A stretch of 64,000 bases of DNA from assembly GCA_019637265.1 (NCBI GenBank), contig JAHBVY010000003.1:463947-527946 (forward strand). Direction: 5' to 3'. Under the pieces are notes generated by a model. That model was not told the origin of the DNA and did not search any database. It saw only the letters and a list, made by a program, of their open reading frames with translations. How positions within the stretch are numbered: position 1 is the stretch's first letter; the number at the start of each line of letters is the position of its first letter. Positions 11,693 to 21,123 of this stretch are shown piece by piece. A program made the translations under genes and the position numbers. The stretch is from Polyangiaceae bacterium (GTDB taxonomy: Bacteria > Myxococcota_A > Polyangia > Polyangiales > Polyangiaceae).

Positions 11693-11842
11693 TGCTGCCT
11701 GGCGCTGGGGGAGCTGCCGGGTGGGTGCTCCCCAGAGTTTCCTTGATCGGCCCGAGAGCCGGTGCATGATTCGTAGGCGATTGAGTGATGCGGGTGCCGC
11801 TGGGCGCACTGCCAGGCCGCACTGTCGGGCGCCGTTTGGCCC

Positions 11843-11871
11843 TTGGGCCGGAGGTATACACTATGTATACT
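11843..11871 (+). promoter_or_regulatory. Promoter with overlapping palindromic operator before the acyl-CoA dehydrogenase pair
   Basis: TTGGGC (11843-11848), a 17-nt spacer and TATACT (11866-11871) form a good promoter 40 nt upstream of the dehydrogenase start. GTATAC-ACTAT-GTATAC (11854-11870) is a symmetric site covering the -10 and half the spacer. It is much more AT-rich than its surroundings and is placed where a repressor would block RNA polymerase. A TetR/FadR-like fatty-acid regulator would fit, but none is encoded nearby. Confidence 0.6.
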
Positions 11872-11910
11872 CTGGCCTGGGAGCGACCGAACGGCGCTCA
11901 CCGGAGGAGC

Positions 11911-13236
11911 ATGAAGAAGGTAGCGAGTCAGGCCATGGGCCTGGGGCTGAAGTGGCTGGGTGACGTGAGCGGCGCCGAGTGGCTCGATCGATATGGGCTG
12001 CGCGAGCGCGCGACGCAGGTGGTGGAGCGCGGCGCGCGCGCTGGTTTCCGCACGGTACAGGACGCGGGGCGGCGCTTCAGTCCGCTGATGAAGCTGGCGG
12101 CGCCGAGTCGGCTGCCGAAGCCCAAGGAGCCGCCGGCGCTGTTCGATCTCACGCTGACCGACGAGCAGCAGATGACCTGTGAGATGCTGCGGCGCTTCGC
12201 CGAGGACGTGATCCGCCCCGCGGCGCGTGAGGCGGACGATGCTTGCAGCACCCCCGCGTCGCTGCTCGAGGCCTCCACGGAGCTTGGGCTGCTCGAGATG
12301 GCGTTGCCGGAGGCGCTCGGTGGCGCGGGGGCGGAGCGCTCCCCCACCACCTCCATCCTCGCGTTGGAGGAGCTGGCGTTTGGAGACCTGGGGGTGGCGC
12401 TGGCGCTCTACGCGCCTCTCTCGGTCGTCAATCTGCTGGTCGACTTCGGGACTCAGGTGCAGCAGGAGCGCTACTTGTCGCCGCTCGCGGGCGCCGGCTA
12501 CGTGCCGCTCGCGTTGGCGGTGACGGAGCCGACGGCGGGCTTCGATCCATGGCAGCTCCGGACGCAGGCCACGCGCTCGGGCGAGGGTTGGCTGCTCTCG
12601 GGCGAGAAGCGCTTGGTGCCGCTCGGGGGTAGCGCCGAGCTGTTCGTGGTGGCGGCGCGCACGGAGGCGGGGACGCCAGCGCTGTTCCTGGTGGAGCGAA
12701 CGGCAGAGGGGCTGACGGTAGCGGCGGATCCTTGCATGGGCGCGCGCGCGGCCGATCTCTCGCTGCTGAAGCTGGATGAGGTGCGGGTCACTGACGAGGC
12801 TCGCCTGGGCGGCGACGCCGGCCTCCAGGCTTATGAGGCGCTCATCTCCCGCGCCCAGGTGGGCTGGGCGGCGATGGCGGTGGGCGCGAGCCGCGCGGTG
12901 CTCGAGTACGTGATCCCTTACTGCAACGAGCGCATCGCCTTCGGTGAGCCGATCACCAACCGCCAGTCGGTGGCCTTCGCCATCGCGGACATCGCGCTGG
13001 AGATCGACGGCATGCGCCTGCTCACCCAGCGCGCCGCGAGCCGCGCCGAGCGCCATGAAGATTTCCGCAGGGAAGCGTACTTGGCGGCGCTGCAAGCGGG
13101 GGAGAAGGGCATGCAGATTGGTAGTCAGGGGGTGCAACTGCTCGGCGGTCACGGCTTCACCAAGGAGCACCCGGTGGAGCTCTGGTATCGGCACCTGCGC
13201 GCCATCTCGCTTTGCCACGGGACGCTGTACGTCTGA
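11911..13236 (+). CDS. Acyl-CoA dehydrogenase-family protein lacking the usual catalytic Glu
   Basis: About 441 residues. A basic ~80-residue N-terminal extension precedes the acyl-CoA dehydrogenase fold (LTLTDEQQMTCEMLRRFAED, then VTEPTAGFD, the NRQSVAF region and a C-terminal GGHGF). In typical members the base is the Glu of a (Y/F)EGT motif near the C-terminus; here that position reads CHGT. The alternative Glu used by isovaleryl-CoA dehydrogenase is also not evident. I chose the ATG at 11911 because GGAGGAG is just upstream. It is followed 13 nt later by a second, intact dehydrogenase gene. Most likely the non-catalytic half of a heteromeric enzyme; the layout recalls mycobacterial fadE24-fadE23 (from memory, not checked). 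Confidence 0.88.
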   Translation: MKKVASQAMGLGLKWLGDVSGAEWLDRYGLRERATQVVERGARAGFRTVQDAGRRFSPLMKLAAPSRLPKPKEPPALFDLTLTDEQQMTCEMLRRFAEDVIRPAAREADDACSTPASLLEASTELGLLEMALPEALGGAGAERSPTTSILALEELAFGDLGVALALYAPLSVVNLLVDFGTQVQQERYLSPLAGAGYVPLALAVTEPTAGFDPWQLRTQATRSGEGWLLSGEKRLVPLGGSAELFVVAARTEAGTPALFLVERTAEGLTVAADPCMGARAADLSLLKLDEVRVTDEARLGGDAGLQAYEALISRAQVGWAAMAVGASRAVLEYVIPYCNERIAFGEPITNRQSVAFAIADIALEIDGMRLLTQRAASRAERHEDFRREAYLAALQAGEKGMQIGSQGVQLLGGHGFTKEHPVELWYRHLRAISLCHGTLYV

Positions 13237-13249
13237 AGGAGCAAGACCG

Positions 13250-14455
13250 ATGTTGAACCTCGAGATCCCCAAGAAGCTGAAGCCGCTCCTCACCCAGGCC
13301 TCCCAGGTGGCGGAGCACGTGTTCCGCCCCATCTCACGCAAGTACGACTTGGCCGAGCACGCCTACCCGAAGGAGCTCGATCTCCTGGCGGCGGCGATGG
13401 ACGGCATGAACTCGGCGGGCGGCGTCGGCGCGGGCGCCGGCGAGCTGAGCCGCAAGCAAGAGGAGCGCGAGGGCGTGAAGAACGGCGCCAACATGGCGAC
13501 CGTGCTCGGCCTCGCGGAGCTGTGTTGGGGTGACGTGGGGCTCGCGCTCTCCATCCCACGTCAGGGGCTGGGTAACTCGGCGATCGCCGCGGTGGCGACG
13601 CCGGAGCAGAAGCGCGCCTTCGGCGCCACCTGGGCGGCGATGGCGATCACCGAGCCGAACGCTGGCTCGGACTCCAGCGCCATCCGCACCACGGCGCGCC
13701 GCGACGGCGACGAGTGGGTGCTGAACGGCGAGAAGATCTTCGTGACCGCGGGGGAGCGCGCGGGGAGCGTGGTGGTGTGGGCGACGCTCGACGCGAGCCT
13801 CGGGCGCGCGGCGATCAAGAGCTTCGTGGTGCCGAAGGGCACCCCTGGGATGGAGGTGGTGCGGCTCGAGAAGAAGCTCGGGATCCGCGCCTCGGACACC
13901 GCAACGGTCAGCTTCACTGATTGTCGTGTGCCGCTGGGCAATATCCTGGGGAGCCCGGAGATCGATCCGCAGCGCGGCTTCGCCGGCGTGATGCAGACCT
14001 TCGACAACACGCGCCCGGTGGTGGCGGCGATGGCGATCGGCATCGCGCGGGCGGCGCTCGAGCTGACGCGCCAGCTGCTCGCGCCCGAAGGGGTGAAGCA
14101 GAGCTATCGCGGGGTGCGCTTCGGGCGCGGCGCTACGGAGGCTGAGCTGGACCGCTTGGAGGCGGAGTGGGAGGCCTCGCGCCTGCTCACGCTGCGCGCC
14201 GCTTGGATGGCCGACAACGGCCGCCCGAACAGCATGGAAGCCTCCATGGCGAAGGCGAAGGCCGGGCGCACCGCCACCGAGATCTGCCTGCGGGCGGTGG
14301 AGCTGTGCGGCGCCGCGGGTTACTCCGAGCGGGAGCTGCTCGAGAAGTGGGCGCGCGACGCCAAGATCCTCGACATCTTCGAGGGCACCCAGCAAATCCA
14401 GATGCTGATCGTGGCGCGGCGGCTGCTCGGGAAGAAGTCGAGCGAGCTTCGCTGA
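13250..14455 (+). CDS. Acyl-CoA dehydrogenase (catalytically intact partner)
   Basis: 401 residues, normal family length. It shows the FAD/substrate motifs MAITEPNAGSDSSAIRTTA and NGEKIFVTAG, and the C-terminal DAKILDIFEGTQQIQ whose Glu is the catalytic base. It should oxidise an acyl-CoA to the 2-enoyl-CoA and pass electrons to ETF. It starts 13 nt after the previous dehydrogenase with an AAGGAGC ribosome site, so both are made from one message. The substrate is unknown; the neighbouring ethylmalonyl-CoA mutase makes methylsuccinyl-CoA one candidate, but the protein lacks the extra length of known methylsuccinyl-CoA dehydrogenases. Confidence 0.93.
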   Translation: MLNLEIPKKLKPLLTQASQVAEHVFRPISRKYDLAEHAYPKELDLLAAAMDGMNSAGGVGAGAGELSRKQEEREGVKNGANMATVLGLAELCWGDVGLALSIPRQGLGNSAIAAVATPEQKRAFGATWAAMAITEPNAGSDSSAIRTTARRDGDEWVLNGEKIFVTAGERAGSVVVWATLDASLGRAAIKSFVVPKGTPGMEVVRLEKKLGIRASDTATVSFTDCRVPLGNILGSPEIDPQRGFAGVMQTFDNTRPVVAAMAIGIARAALELTRQLLAPEGVKQSYRGVRFGRGATEAELDRLEAEWEASRLLTLRAAWMADNGRPNSMEASMAKAKAGRTATEICLRAVELCGAAGYSERELLEKWARDAKILDIFEGTQQIQMLIVARRLLGKKSSELR

Positions 14456-14503
14456 GTCGCTTGGGTGCGGGGCTCGCGGCGTGAGCTATAACCCGCGCTC
14501 CGT

Positions 14504-16834
14504 ATGAGCGAGCTAGACGCCCACACCCTGACGCAGGTCGAGAGCAAGGACTTCATTCGCGAGCTCATCGAGCGCGATCGAGCGAGCGGCAAGCACCAGG
14601 GGCGCGTCGTCACCCGCTTCCCCCCGGAGCCCAACGGCTACCTCCACATCGGGCACTCCAAGAGCATCTGCCTGAACTTTGGCTTGGCGGAGGAGTACGG
14701 TGGGCGCTGTCACCTGCGCTTCGACGACACCAACCCCGCCGCGGAGGACCTGGAGTACGTGGAGTCGATCCAGCGCGACGTGCGCTGGCTCGGCTTCGAT
14801 TGGGGCGAGCACCTCTACTTCGCTTCGGATTACTACGAGCGGCTGTATCAGATCGCCGAGCGGCTGATCCGCTCGGGGGATGCCTACGTGTGCAGCCTGA
14901 GCGAGGCGGAGATCCGCGAGTACCGCGGCACCATCAGCGAGCCGGGGCGCCCCAGCCCCTACCGTGACCGCACGGTGGAGGAGAACCTGGATCTGTTCCG
15001 GCGCATGAAGGCCGGCGAGTTCGCGGACGGCGCTCACGTGCTGCGCGCGAAGATCGACATGGCGGCGCCCAACATGAAGCTCCGCGATCCGCTGATTTAC
15101 CGCATCCGTCACCACGCGCACTACCGGCTGGGGGACGCCTGGTGCATCTACCCGCTGTACGACTTCGCCCACTGCTTGAGCGACGGCATCGAGGGCGTCA
15201 CCCACTCGCTCTGCACCTTGGAGTTCGAGAACAACCGGCCGCTCTACGATTGGTTCCTGGCGCGCTCGGGCCTCAGCTTCGAGGGCGCCGCGCCCGAGCA
15301 GACGGAGTTCGCGCGGCTCGGCCTCAGCTACACGGTGATGAGCAAGCGGAAGCTGCTCCGCCTGGTGCAGGAGAAGCACGTCAGCGGCTGGGACGATCCG
15401 CGCATGCCCACCATCGCCGGGCTCCGCCGCCGCGGCTACACCCCGGAGGCGATCCGGAATTTTGCGCGGCGGGTGGGCGTCGCCAAGAACAACAGCCTGG
15501 TGGATTTTGCGCTGCTCGAGCACGCGGTGCGCGAGGATTTGAGCCAGAGGAGCCCGCGGGTGCTGTGCGTGCTCCAGCCGCTCAAGCTCACGATCACCAA
15601 TTACCCAGCGGAGAAGGTGGAGGAGCTCACGGCGCCCTACTTCCCGCCGGACGTCGGCAAGCCGGGGAGCCGCGCGCTGCCGTTCTCTCGGGAGCTGTGG
15701 ATCGAGCAGGAGGATTTCGAGCTCACGCCCCCGAAGGGCTTCCGTCGCCTGAGCCCAGGGGCCTCCGTGCGGCTCCGCTACGCCCACGTCATCACCTGTG
15801 AGTCAGTGGTCAAAGACGCTGACGGAAACGTGGTGGAGGTGCAGGCGCGGCTCGCCTCACCGGAGGAGGCGGAGCGGCTCGAGGTGAAGGGGACCATTCA
15901 CTGGGTGAGCGCGGCGCACGCCGTCAGCTGCACGGTCCACTGCTATGACCGCCTGTTCCAGGTGCCGGAGCCGGACGCGGGGGAGGACGTGGACTTCTTG
16001 AGCTACCTCAACCCGCAGAGCTTGGAGACGTTCACCGGGTGTCAGTTGGAGCCGGCGGCGGCGCGCGAAGGGCTCACGCAGGTGCAGTTCGAGCGCCACG
16101 GCTACTTCTGCTTGGATCGGGCGTGGGGTGAAGAGCCGGAGGCCGCTTCAGGCGAGCTGGTGTGGAACCGCACGGTGCCCTTGAAGGATAGCTGGGCGCG
16201 CGTTTCACGCGGCGCGATGGAGGCAGAGCCGCCGCGGCGGCGCGCGGGTCAGGCTAACGTACGCAATGAAGGGAGCGCTCAGGCTCCCAGCAAAGCAGCG
16301 TCGCCAGGCGCAGCCGCGCTGGCGCTCCAAGCGCTGCACGGCCTGACGGAGCAGGAGGCGCGCGTCATCAGCGCGGAGCCGCGGCTCGGTAAGCTGCTCG
16401 TGCAGCTGGAGGGTCTGGGCACCTCACCGAAGCTGGCCGCGCGCTGGCTCGCGAACGACGTGGCGGCGCTGACCAAGGTGGAGGCCGGCGAGCTCAAGTT
16501 CGGCGCGGCCGAGCTCGCGAGCTTGATTCAGCTGGTTGAGTCAGGAACGCTGACGAGGCGCCTGGCGAAGGACGTGTTCGCGGAGCTGGCCCAGAGCGGT
16601 GAGGCCCCCGAACAAATCGTGGAGCGCCTGGGCGGGCAGCTGAGCGGGGACGAGGAGCTCATCCCCGTGGTGGATCAGGTGCTGGCGAAGAACCCAGAGC
16701 ACGTGAGCCGCTACCGCGCCGGGAACTTGAACCTGATGGGCGCCTTCGTGGGTCAGGTGATGCGCGCGACGGGCGGCCGCGCCAACCCCCAGCGCGTGAC
16801 GGAGCTGCTCGAGCAGCGCCTCAAAGCGGACTGA
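14504..16834 (+). CDS. glnS: Glutaminyl-tRNA synthetase with C-terminal YqeY/GatB-like domain
   Basis: 776 residues, about 200 longer than E. coli GlnRS. Class I signatures are HIGH (48-51, in PEPNGYLHIGHSKS) and the KMSKS variant VMSKRK (278-283). The catalytic core and anticodon-binding beta barrels run to about residue 565. After a polar linker, residues ~600-776 form a helical YqeY/GatB-tail-like domain (e.g. LTEQEARVISAEPRLGKLL and ending NPQRVTELLEQRLKAD). Such a tail is known in Deinococcus GlnRS, where it helps tRNA-Gln binding. Charges tRNA-Gln directly. Stands alone, pointing toward the dpp operon. Confidence 0.95.
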   Translation: MSELDAHTLTQVESKDFIRELIERDRASGKHQGRVVTRFPPEPNGYLHIGHSKSICLNFGLAEEYGGRCHLRFDDTNPAAEDLEYVESIQRDVRWLGFDWGEHLYFASDYYERLYQIAERLIRSGDAYVCSLSEAEIREYRGTISEPGRPSPYRDRTVEENLDLFRRMKAGEFADGAHVLRAKIDMAAPNMKLRDPLIYRIRHHAHYRLGDAWCIYPLYDFAHCLSDGIEGVTHSLCTLEFENNRPLYDWFLARSGLSFEGAAPEQTEFARLGLSYTVMSKRKLLRLVQEKHVSGWDDPRMPTIAGLRRRGYTPEAIRNFARRVGVAKNNSLVDFALLEHAVREDLSQRSPRVLCVLQPLKLTITNYPAEKVEELTAPYFPPDVGKPGSRALPFSRELWIEQEDFELTPPKGFRRLSPGASVRLRYAHVITCESVVKDADGNVVEVQARLASPEEAERLEVKGTIHWVSAAHAVSCTVHCYDRLFQVPEPDAGEDVDFLSYLNPQSLETFTGCQLEPAAAREGLTQVQFERHGYFCLDRAWGEEPEAASGELVWNRTVPLKDSWARVSRGAMEAEPPRRRAGQANVRNEGSAQAPSKAASPGAAALALQALHGLTEQEARVISAEPRLGKLLVQLEGLGTSPKLAARWLANDVAALTKVEAGELKFGAAELASLIQLVESGTLTRRLAKDVFAELAQSGEAPEQIVERLGGQLSGDEELIPVVDQVLAKNPEHVSRYRAGNLNLMGAFVGQVMRATGGRANPQRVTELLEQRLKAD

Positions 16835-16872
16835 CGGCGGGCTCAGGGTGAGCGCGGGGTACTCGTGAGGTG

Positions 16873-16891
16873 CACTGCCAAACCCCAAAAC
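16873..16891 (-). repeat. Dispersed motif A copy 2
   Basis: CACTGCCAAACCCCAAAAC on the plus strand, i.e. the four-G form of motif A on the minus strand. It lies between the convergent ends of glnS and dppF. Confidence 0.7.
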
Positions 16892-17006
16892 CCAAATCAG
16901 TCAGCTTGGCAGACTGCGTGAGCGGCGAGCGCGCCTCCGTCGCACGCCTAGCGTCAGTGTCACCGCTTGTCCCGCGCCTGCGAGATGTGCCGGTAGCGAG
17001 CGCGCT

Positions 17007-17987
17007 TCAGTCGCGCCCCTCCTCCACGGCGTGGCAGGCCACGTGGTGGCGCGGGTTCCCTTTGAGTGGGATGAGCTGCGGGCGCTCCTGCTTGCAGCGA
17101 TCGGCCACCAGCGGGCACCTGCCGGCGAAGGCGCAGCCGCTGGGCAATTGGAGCGGCGAGGGGACGTCTCCCTCCAGCACCTCACGCGCCTCACGCTCGC
17201 TGGGGTTGTCGATGGGGATCGCGCCCCACAGCGCCTGTGAGTAGGGGTGGCGGCAGTCGCGGCTCAGGTCCTCCGCGTCGAGCTGCTCCACGATGAAGCC
17301 GAGGTACATCACCGCGACGCGCTCGCAGAAGTGCTGCACCACCTTCAAGTCGTGGGAGATGAACAAGAAGGTCAGGTTCAGGTCCTGCTTCAGGTCGCTC
17401 ATCAGGTTCAGGAGCTGCGCCTGCACCGAGACGTCGAGCGCCGAGACGGGCTCATCCGCCAGCACGAAATCTGGCTCCACCGAGAGCGCCCGCGCGATGC
17501 CTAGCCGCTGACGCTGCCCTCCCGAGAACTCGTGCGGGTACTTGCGCCGCACCTCGCGGCGCAGCCCACAGCGCTCGAGCAGGTCATCGACGCGACTCGA
17601 GAGCTGCGCCTCCGGCACCACGCGGTGGAAGCGCAGCGCCTCGGCGAGCATCGTCTCCACCGTCATGCGCGGGTTGAGCGAAGCGTACGGATCTTGAAAC
17701 ACGATCTGCATCCGCCGCTTGAAGGGGCGAAGCTCGCGGTAGCTCATGCGCGTGATGTCGTGCCCATCGAAGTGCAGGCTGCCTGACGTGGGATCCAGCA
17801 GGCGCACCAGCACCTTACCCAGCGTGGACTTCCCGCACCCGGACTCACCCACCAGGCCAAAGCTCTCACCGCGCTCCACCTCGAGGTCCACGCCGTTCAC
17901 CGCGTGCACCCGCGCGACCTCGCGGCTGAGCAGGCCACCGTGCTTGGGGAAGTGCTTCACCAAGCTCTGAGCTTTGAGCAGGCTCAT
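17007..17987 (-). CDS. dppF: Dipeptide/oligopeptide ABC transporter ATPase
   Basis: 326 residues. Walker [10 protein letters not shown] (about 48-56), Q-loop [10 protein letters not shown], signature LSGGQ-type [15 protein letters not shown], Walker [14 protein letters not shown] and the switch His in FISHDLKV are all present. The C-terminus has the oligopeptide-family Cys/Arg block ([15 protein letters not shown]). It powers peptide import as one of two ATPases. Last gene of a five-gene minus-strand operon; its start overlaps the end of dppD by 4 nt. Confidence 0.95.
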   Translation of the reverse strand: MSLLKAQSLVKHFPKHGGLLSREVARVHAVNGVDLEVERGESFGLVGESGCGKSTLGKVLVRLLDPTSGSLHFDGHDITRMSYRELRPFKRRMQIVFQDPYASLNPRMTVETMLAEALRFHRVVPEAQLSSRVDDLLERCGLRREVRRKYPHEFSGGQRQRLGIARALSVEPDFVLADEPVSALDVSVQAQLLNLMSDLKQDLNLTFLFISHDLKVVQHFCERVAVMYLGFIVEQLDAEDLSRDCRHPYSQALWGAIPIDNPSEREAREVLEGDVPSPLQLPSGCAFAGRCPLVADRCKQERPQLIPLKGNPRHHVACHAVEEGRD

Positions 17988-19195
17988 GCGCCGCCTCCCT
18001 CCGAGCCTTCAGACGCCTGGCTCGCGGGGTCCCTGGCGCTGGCAGGCTCCTTCGAGCCAGGTTCGTCTGGGCTGCTGCCTTCTTGCGGATCGGCCGCGCT
18101 CATCTCGTTCGGGTTTTGGGGGTTTGGCGTGGCGCTGGGTGCGCTGTCCTCCGCACCGTGGCGGGGGTCAACGTCAGTATTGAGCGGGGTGAAGCAGCGC
18201 ACCTCGCTGCCGTCGCTCAGCTTCGTGAGCTCGGGCTCTTCCGCGCGGCAACGGTCGGTGGCGTAGCCGCAGCGATCTGCGAAGCGACACCCCGGCGGCA
18301 GGTGCCGCAGGTCGGGCACCAGCCCTGCGATGGTGGCGAGGCGTCCCGCCGTCTTGGCGCCGCGCTTCGGGATCGAGCGCAGCAGGGCGTCCGTGTAAGG
18401 GTGCCGCGGGCGATCGAACAGCGCGGCGACGGGTGCCTGCTCCACCACGCGCCCGGCGTACATCACCACCACCCGGGTGCACACCTCGGCGATGACGCCC
18501 AGGTCGTGCGTGATGAGTAAGATGGCCGTGCCAAAACGCTCAGGTAAGCTGAGCATCAAGCGCAGCACCTGCGCCTGGATCGTGACGTCGAGCGCGGTGG
18601 TCGGCTCGTCGGCGATCAAGAGCTTGGGGCTGCAGGCGAGCGCCATCGCGATCATCACGCGTTGGCGCATGCCGCCGGAGAGCTGATGCGGGTGCTCGTC
18701 CACCCGGGTGGTGGGCGATGGGATGCCCACCTGACCGAGCAGCTCGATCACGCGCTTGCGGCGCGCCGCGCGGCTCAGCTCCGGCTGATGCAGGAGCAGC
18801 GTCTCCGCGACTTGGTCCCCGATGGTGAGCACCGGGTTCAGCGCGGTCATCGGCTCCTGGAAGATCATCGCGATGTCGTTGCCCCGCACGCGCCGCATTT
18901 CGCGCTCGGGCAGCGCCACCAGATCGCGCCCGCCGAACCAGATGTGCCCGCCGCTGATGCGCCCCGGCGGGTTCGGGATCAGCCGCAAGATGCTCTTGCT
19001 GGTGACGGTCTTCCCGCAGCCGGACTCCCCCACGACGCCGAGCACCTCCCCCGGGAGGATGTCGAAGCTCACGTCGTCCACCGCGATGAGCGGGCCGTCC
19101 TCGGTGCTGAAGGTCGTCTCCAGGTGCTCCACGCGGAGCAGCGGCTCAGGCTTCGAGGACGCCGCCTCTCGCTTCGTGCTTCCGGGCTCGCTCAT
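17984..19195 (-). CDS. dppD: Dipeptide/oligopeptide ABC transporter ATPase with acidic C-terminal tail
   Basis: 403 residues. It carries Walker [40 protein letters not shown] and the C-terminal Cys block [14 protein letters not shown]. After the family's normal end, about 80 extra residues rich in Ser, Glu, Pro and Asp run to the stop. Part of this tail (TPNPQNPNE) is encoded by a copy of motif A, so the tail looks like DNA captured by read-through into formerly intergenic sequence. Its start overlaps dppC by 4 nt. Confidence 0.94.
   Translation of the reverse strand: MSEPGSTKREAASSKPEPLLRVEHLETTFSTEDGPLIAVDDVSFDILPGEVLGVVGESGCGKTVTSKSILRLIPNPPGRISGGHIWFGGRDLVALPEREMRRVRGNDIAMIFQEPMTALNPVLTIGDQVAETLLLHQPELSRAARRKRVIELLGQVGIPSPTTRVDEHPHQLSGGMRQRVMIAMALACSPKLLIADEPTTALDVTIQAQVLRLMLSLPERFGTAILLITHDLGVIAEVCTRVVVMYAGRVVEQAPVAALFDRPRHPYTDALLRSIPKRGAKTAGRLATIAGLVPDLRHLPPGCRFADRCGYATDRCRAEEPELTKLSDGSEVRCFTPLNTDVDPRHGAEDSAPSATPNPQNPNEMSAADPQEGSSPDEPGSKEPASARDPASQASEGSEGGGA
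18114..18132 (+). repeat. Dispersed motif A copy 3, inside the dppD tail
   Basis: TTTTGGGGGTTTGGCGTGG, antisense within the dppD C-terminal extension. Two positions near the end differ from consensus. Confidence 0.6.
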
Positions 19196-20103
19196 AGGCT
19201 CTTCGGATCCAGCGCGTCTTGGAGCGCGTCGGCGAACACGTTGAAGCAGAGCACGAGCCCAAACATGGCCACCGTGGCCGCCCCGATTTGCCAGTAGTAG
19301 CCGCTGATCAGCTCGGCGCGTGACTGGTTGATCATCACGCCCCAGCTCGGCTCCCCCTGCACCCCGAGCCCGAGGTAGCTCAAGATGACCTCGCTCTTGA
19401 TGGCGCCCACGAACAGGAGCGCGAAGTACACGAGCACCAGGTGCATCGTGTTCGGCAGGATGTGGAGCAGCAAGATGCGCGCGTTGCTGTAGCCCATGGC
19501 GCGCGCCGCCTGGACGTACTCACTCTCGCGCAGCTTGAGCACCTCACCGCGCACCACGCGGCAAGGGCCGACCCAGAAGGTGGCGCCGAACGCGACGTAG
19601 ACCACCAGGATGCCGCGACCGAGCCACTGGCTCACGGCGTAGCTCAGCGCGATCAAGAGCAGCAGGTTCGGGATCGACTGGATGGTAGAGTAGAGCCACA
19701 CCACCGCCGCGTCGAGGCGCTTGCCGTAGTACCCGGCGACGCCGCCCATCAGGGTGCCCACGGTGGCGCCGATCAGCGCGGAGACGAAGCCCACCCCGAA
19801 CGCGACCTTCGTCGAGTACAGCATGCGCACGATGATGCTGCGTCCCTGACGATCGGTGCCGAGCCAGTGTTTCCACGACTCATTGTTCGGCGGGGTGTAG
19901 TTGGGGGCGATGCGGTCGGCGAAGTCGGAGCCGATGAGCCCGGTCGCCACCAGGAGCGCCACCAGCGCGTACAGCGCGATCACGCTGAGGCACACCAGGG
20001 CGAAGCGATCGCGACGCAGCTTCTTCGCGGGGCGCGAGGCCCACATATCAGCGAGCGTCTGCGCGAAGCGCCCGCGCGCCTCGGGGAGGGCCGCGGCGGT
20101 CAC
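19192..20103 (-). CDS. dppC: Dipeptide/oligopeptide ABC transporter permease
   Basis: 303 residues with a DppC-type N-terminal cytoplasmic segment, a first membrane helix ([20 protein letters not shown]), the periplasmic [10 protein letters not shown] motif typical of DppC/OppC, four or five further helices and the EAA-type loop ([24 protein letters not shown]). Forms the import channel with DppB. Overlaps both neighbours by 4 nt. Confidence 0.95.
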   Translation of the reverse strand: MTAAALPEARGRFAQTLADMWASRPAKKLRRDRFALVCLSVIALYALVALLVATGLIGSDFADRIAPNYTPPNNESWKHWLGTDRQGRSIIVRMLYSTKVAFGVGFVSALIGATVGTLMGGVAGYYGKRLDAAVVWLYSTIQSIPNLLLLIALSYAVSQWLGRGILVVYVAFGATFWVGPCRVVRGEVLKLRESEYVQAARAMGYSNARILLLHILPNTMHLVLVYFALLFVGAIKSEVILSYLGLGVQGEPSWGVMINQSRAELISGYYWQIGAATVAMFGLVLCFNVFADALQDALDPKSL

Positions 20104-21035
20104 TCGAGCCTCACGCGCGGGTCGACCACCGCGTAGAGCACGTCGTTCAGCACCGTGGTCACCACGAAGAGCACCGAGATGAGCAAGGTGAGGGCGCGAA
20201 TCACTGGGAAGTCCGCGGAGTCGATGGCGTCCAGCAGCTGGGCGCCGAGCCCAGGGATGCCGAAGAAGCTCTCGAGCAAGAGCGAACCGGTGACGAGGAA
20301 CGGCAGGGAGATCATGATGCGGGTGATGATGGGGATCAGCGCGTTGCGGAGGACGTGCCTCGTGAGGACGCGGACCGGCGCCGCGCCCTTGGCGATGGCG
20401 GTGGTCACGTGATCACGGGTGATCTCCTCGACCAACACGGAGCGATAAAACCGCGTGTCGTAGCCGAGGCCCACCACCACCAGCACGATGATCGGCAGGA
20501 TGAGGTACTGCCAGCGCCCGACGAGGTCGCTGTCATAACCGTGGATCTGAAAGGCGCGCAGCTGGAAGGCGAGCGCGTACTGGCCCACCACGATGTAGAC
20601 CAAGAAGCTGATGCTCATGCCCATCACGGAGAGCGCCATCAGCCCGCGATCGAGCACGCGCTGACGGAAGCTGGCGGCGATGAGCCCGATGGACACCGCG
20701 AGGATGGAGGTGGCGATCAGCGCCGGGAGCGTCAGGCTGAGTGACGGCCCCACCTGCGCGCGGATCATGTCTGCCACGGGCTCCTTCGTCTTGAAGCTGC
20801 GCCCGAAGTCGAGCGTCACCACCTGCTTCAGGTAATCCAGGTACTGGTAGAAGAGCGGCTTATCCAGGCCGTACTCGGCGCGCAGCGCCTGAATATCAGC
20901 CTCCGTCGCGCTCTTGCCCGCCATTTGCAGCGCTGGGTCGCCGCCCACCACGTTGAGCAGCAAGAAGGTGATGAGGGTCACCCCGAGGATGATCGGGATG
21001 CCGCCGAGCAGGCGCCGAACGACGTAGGCGAACAT
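20100..21035 (-). CDS. dppB: Dipeptide/oligopeptide ABC transporter permease
   Basis: 311 residues. Begins with the canonical DppB first helix (FAYVVRRLLGGIPIILGVTLITF), then the LGLDKPLFYQYLDYLK-like periplasmic motif (here YGLDKPLFYQYLDYLKQ), further helices and the EAA loop (HVTTAIAKGAAPVRVLTRHVLRN). Starts 88 nt after the substrate-binding protein gene and overlaps dppC by 4 nt. Confidence 0.95.
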   Translation of the reverse strand: MFAYVVRRLLGGIPIILGVTLITFLLLNVVGGDPALQMAGKSATEADIQALRAEYGLDKPLFYQYLDYLKQVVTLDFGRSFKTKEPVADMIRAQVGPSLSLTLPALIATSILAVSIGLIAASFRQRVLDRGLMALSVMGMSISFLVYIVVGQYALAFQLRAFQIHGYDSDLVGRWQYLILPIIVLVVVGLGYDTRFYRSVLVEEITRDHVTTAIAKGAAPVRVLTRHVLRNALIPIITRIMISLPFLVTGSLLLESFFGIPGLGAQLLDAIDSADFPVIRALTLLISVLFVVTTVLNDVLYAVVDPRVRLE

Positions 21036-21123
21036 CAGCCGCGCGCCTCCCGGCCTGATACGTCATGGTGACTGACGAGAGACTCTCGTCCAACCCCCCC
21101 CAAACGAAGATCGCAGCTCCAGA

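Noticed and set aside
11551..13341. Long minus-strand frame opposite the first acyl-CoA dehydrogenase
   Set aside because: Same reason: antisense shadow with no family features.
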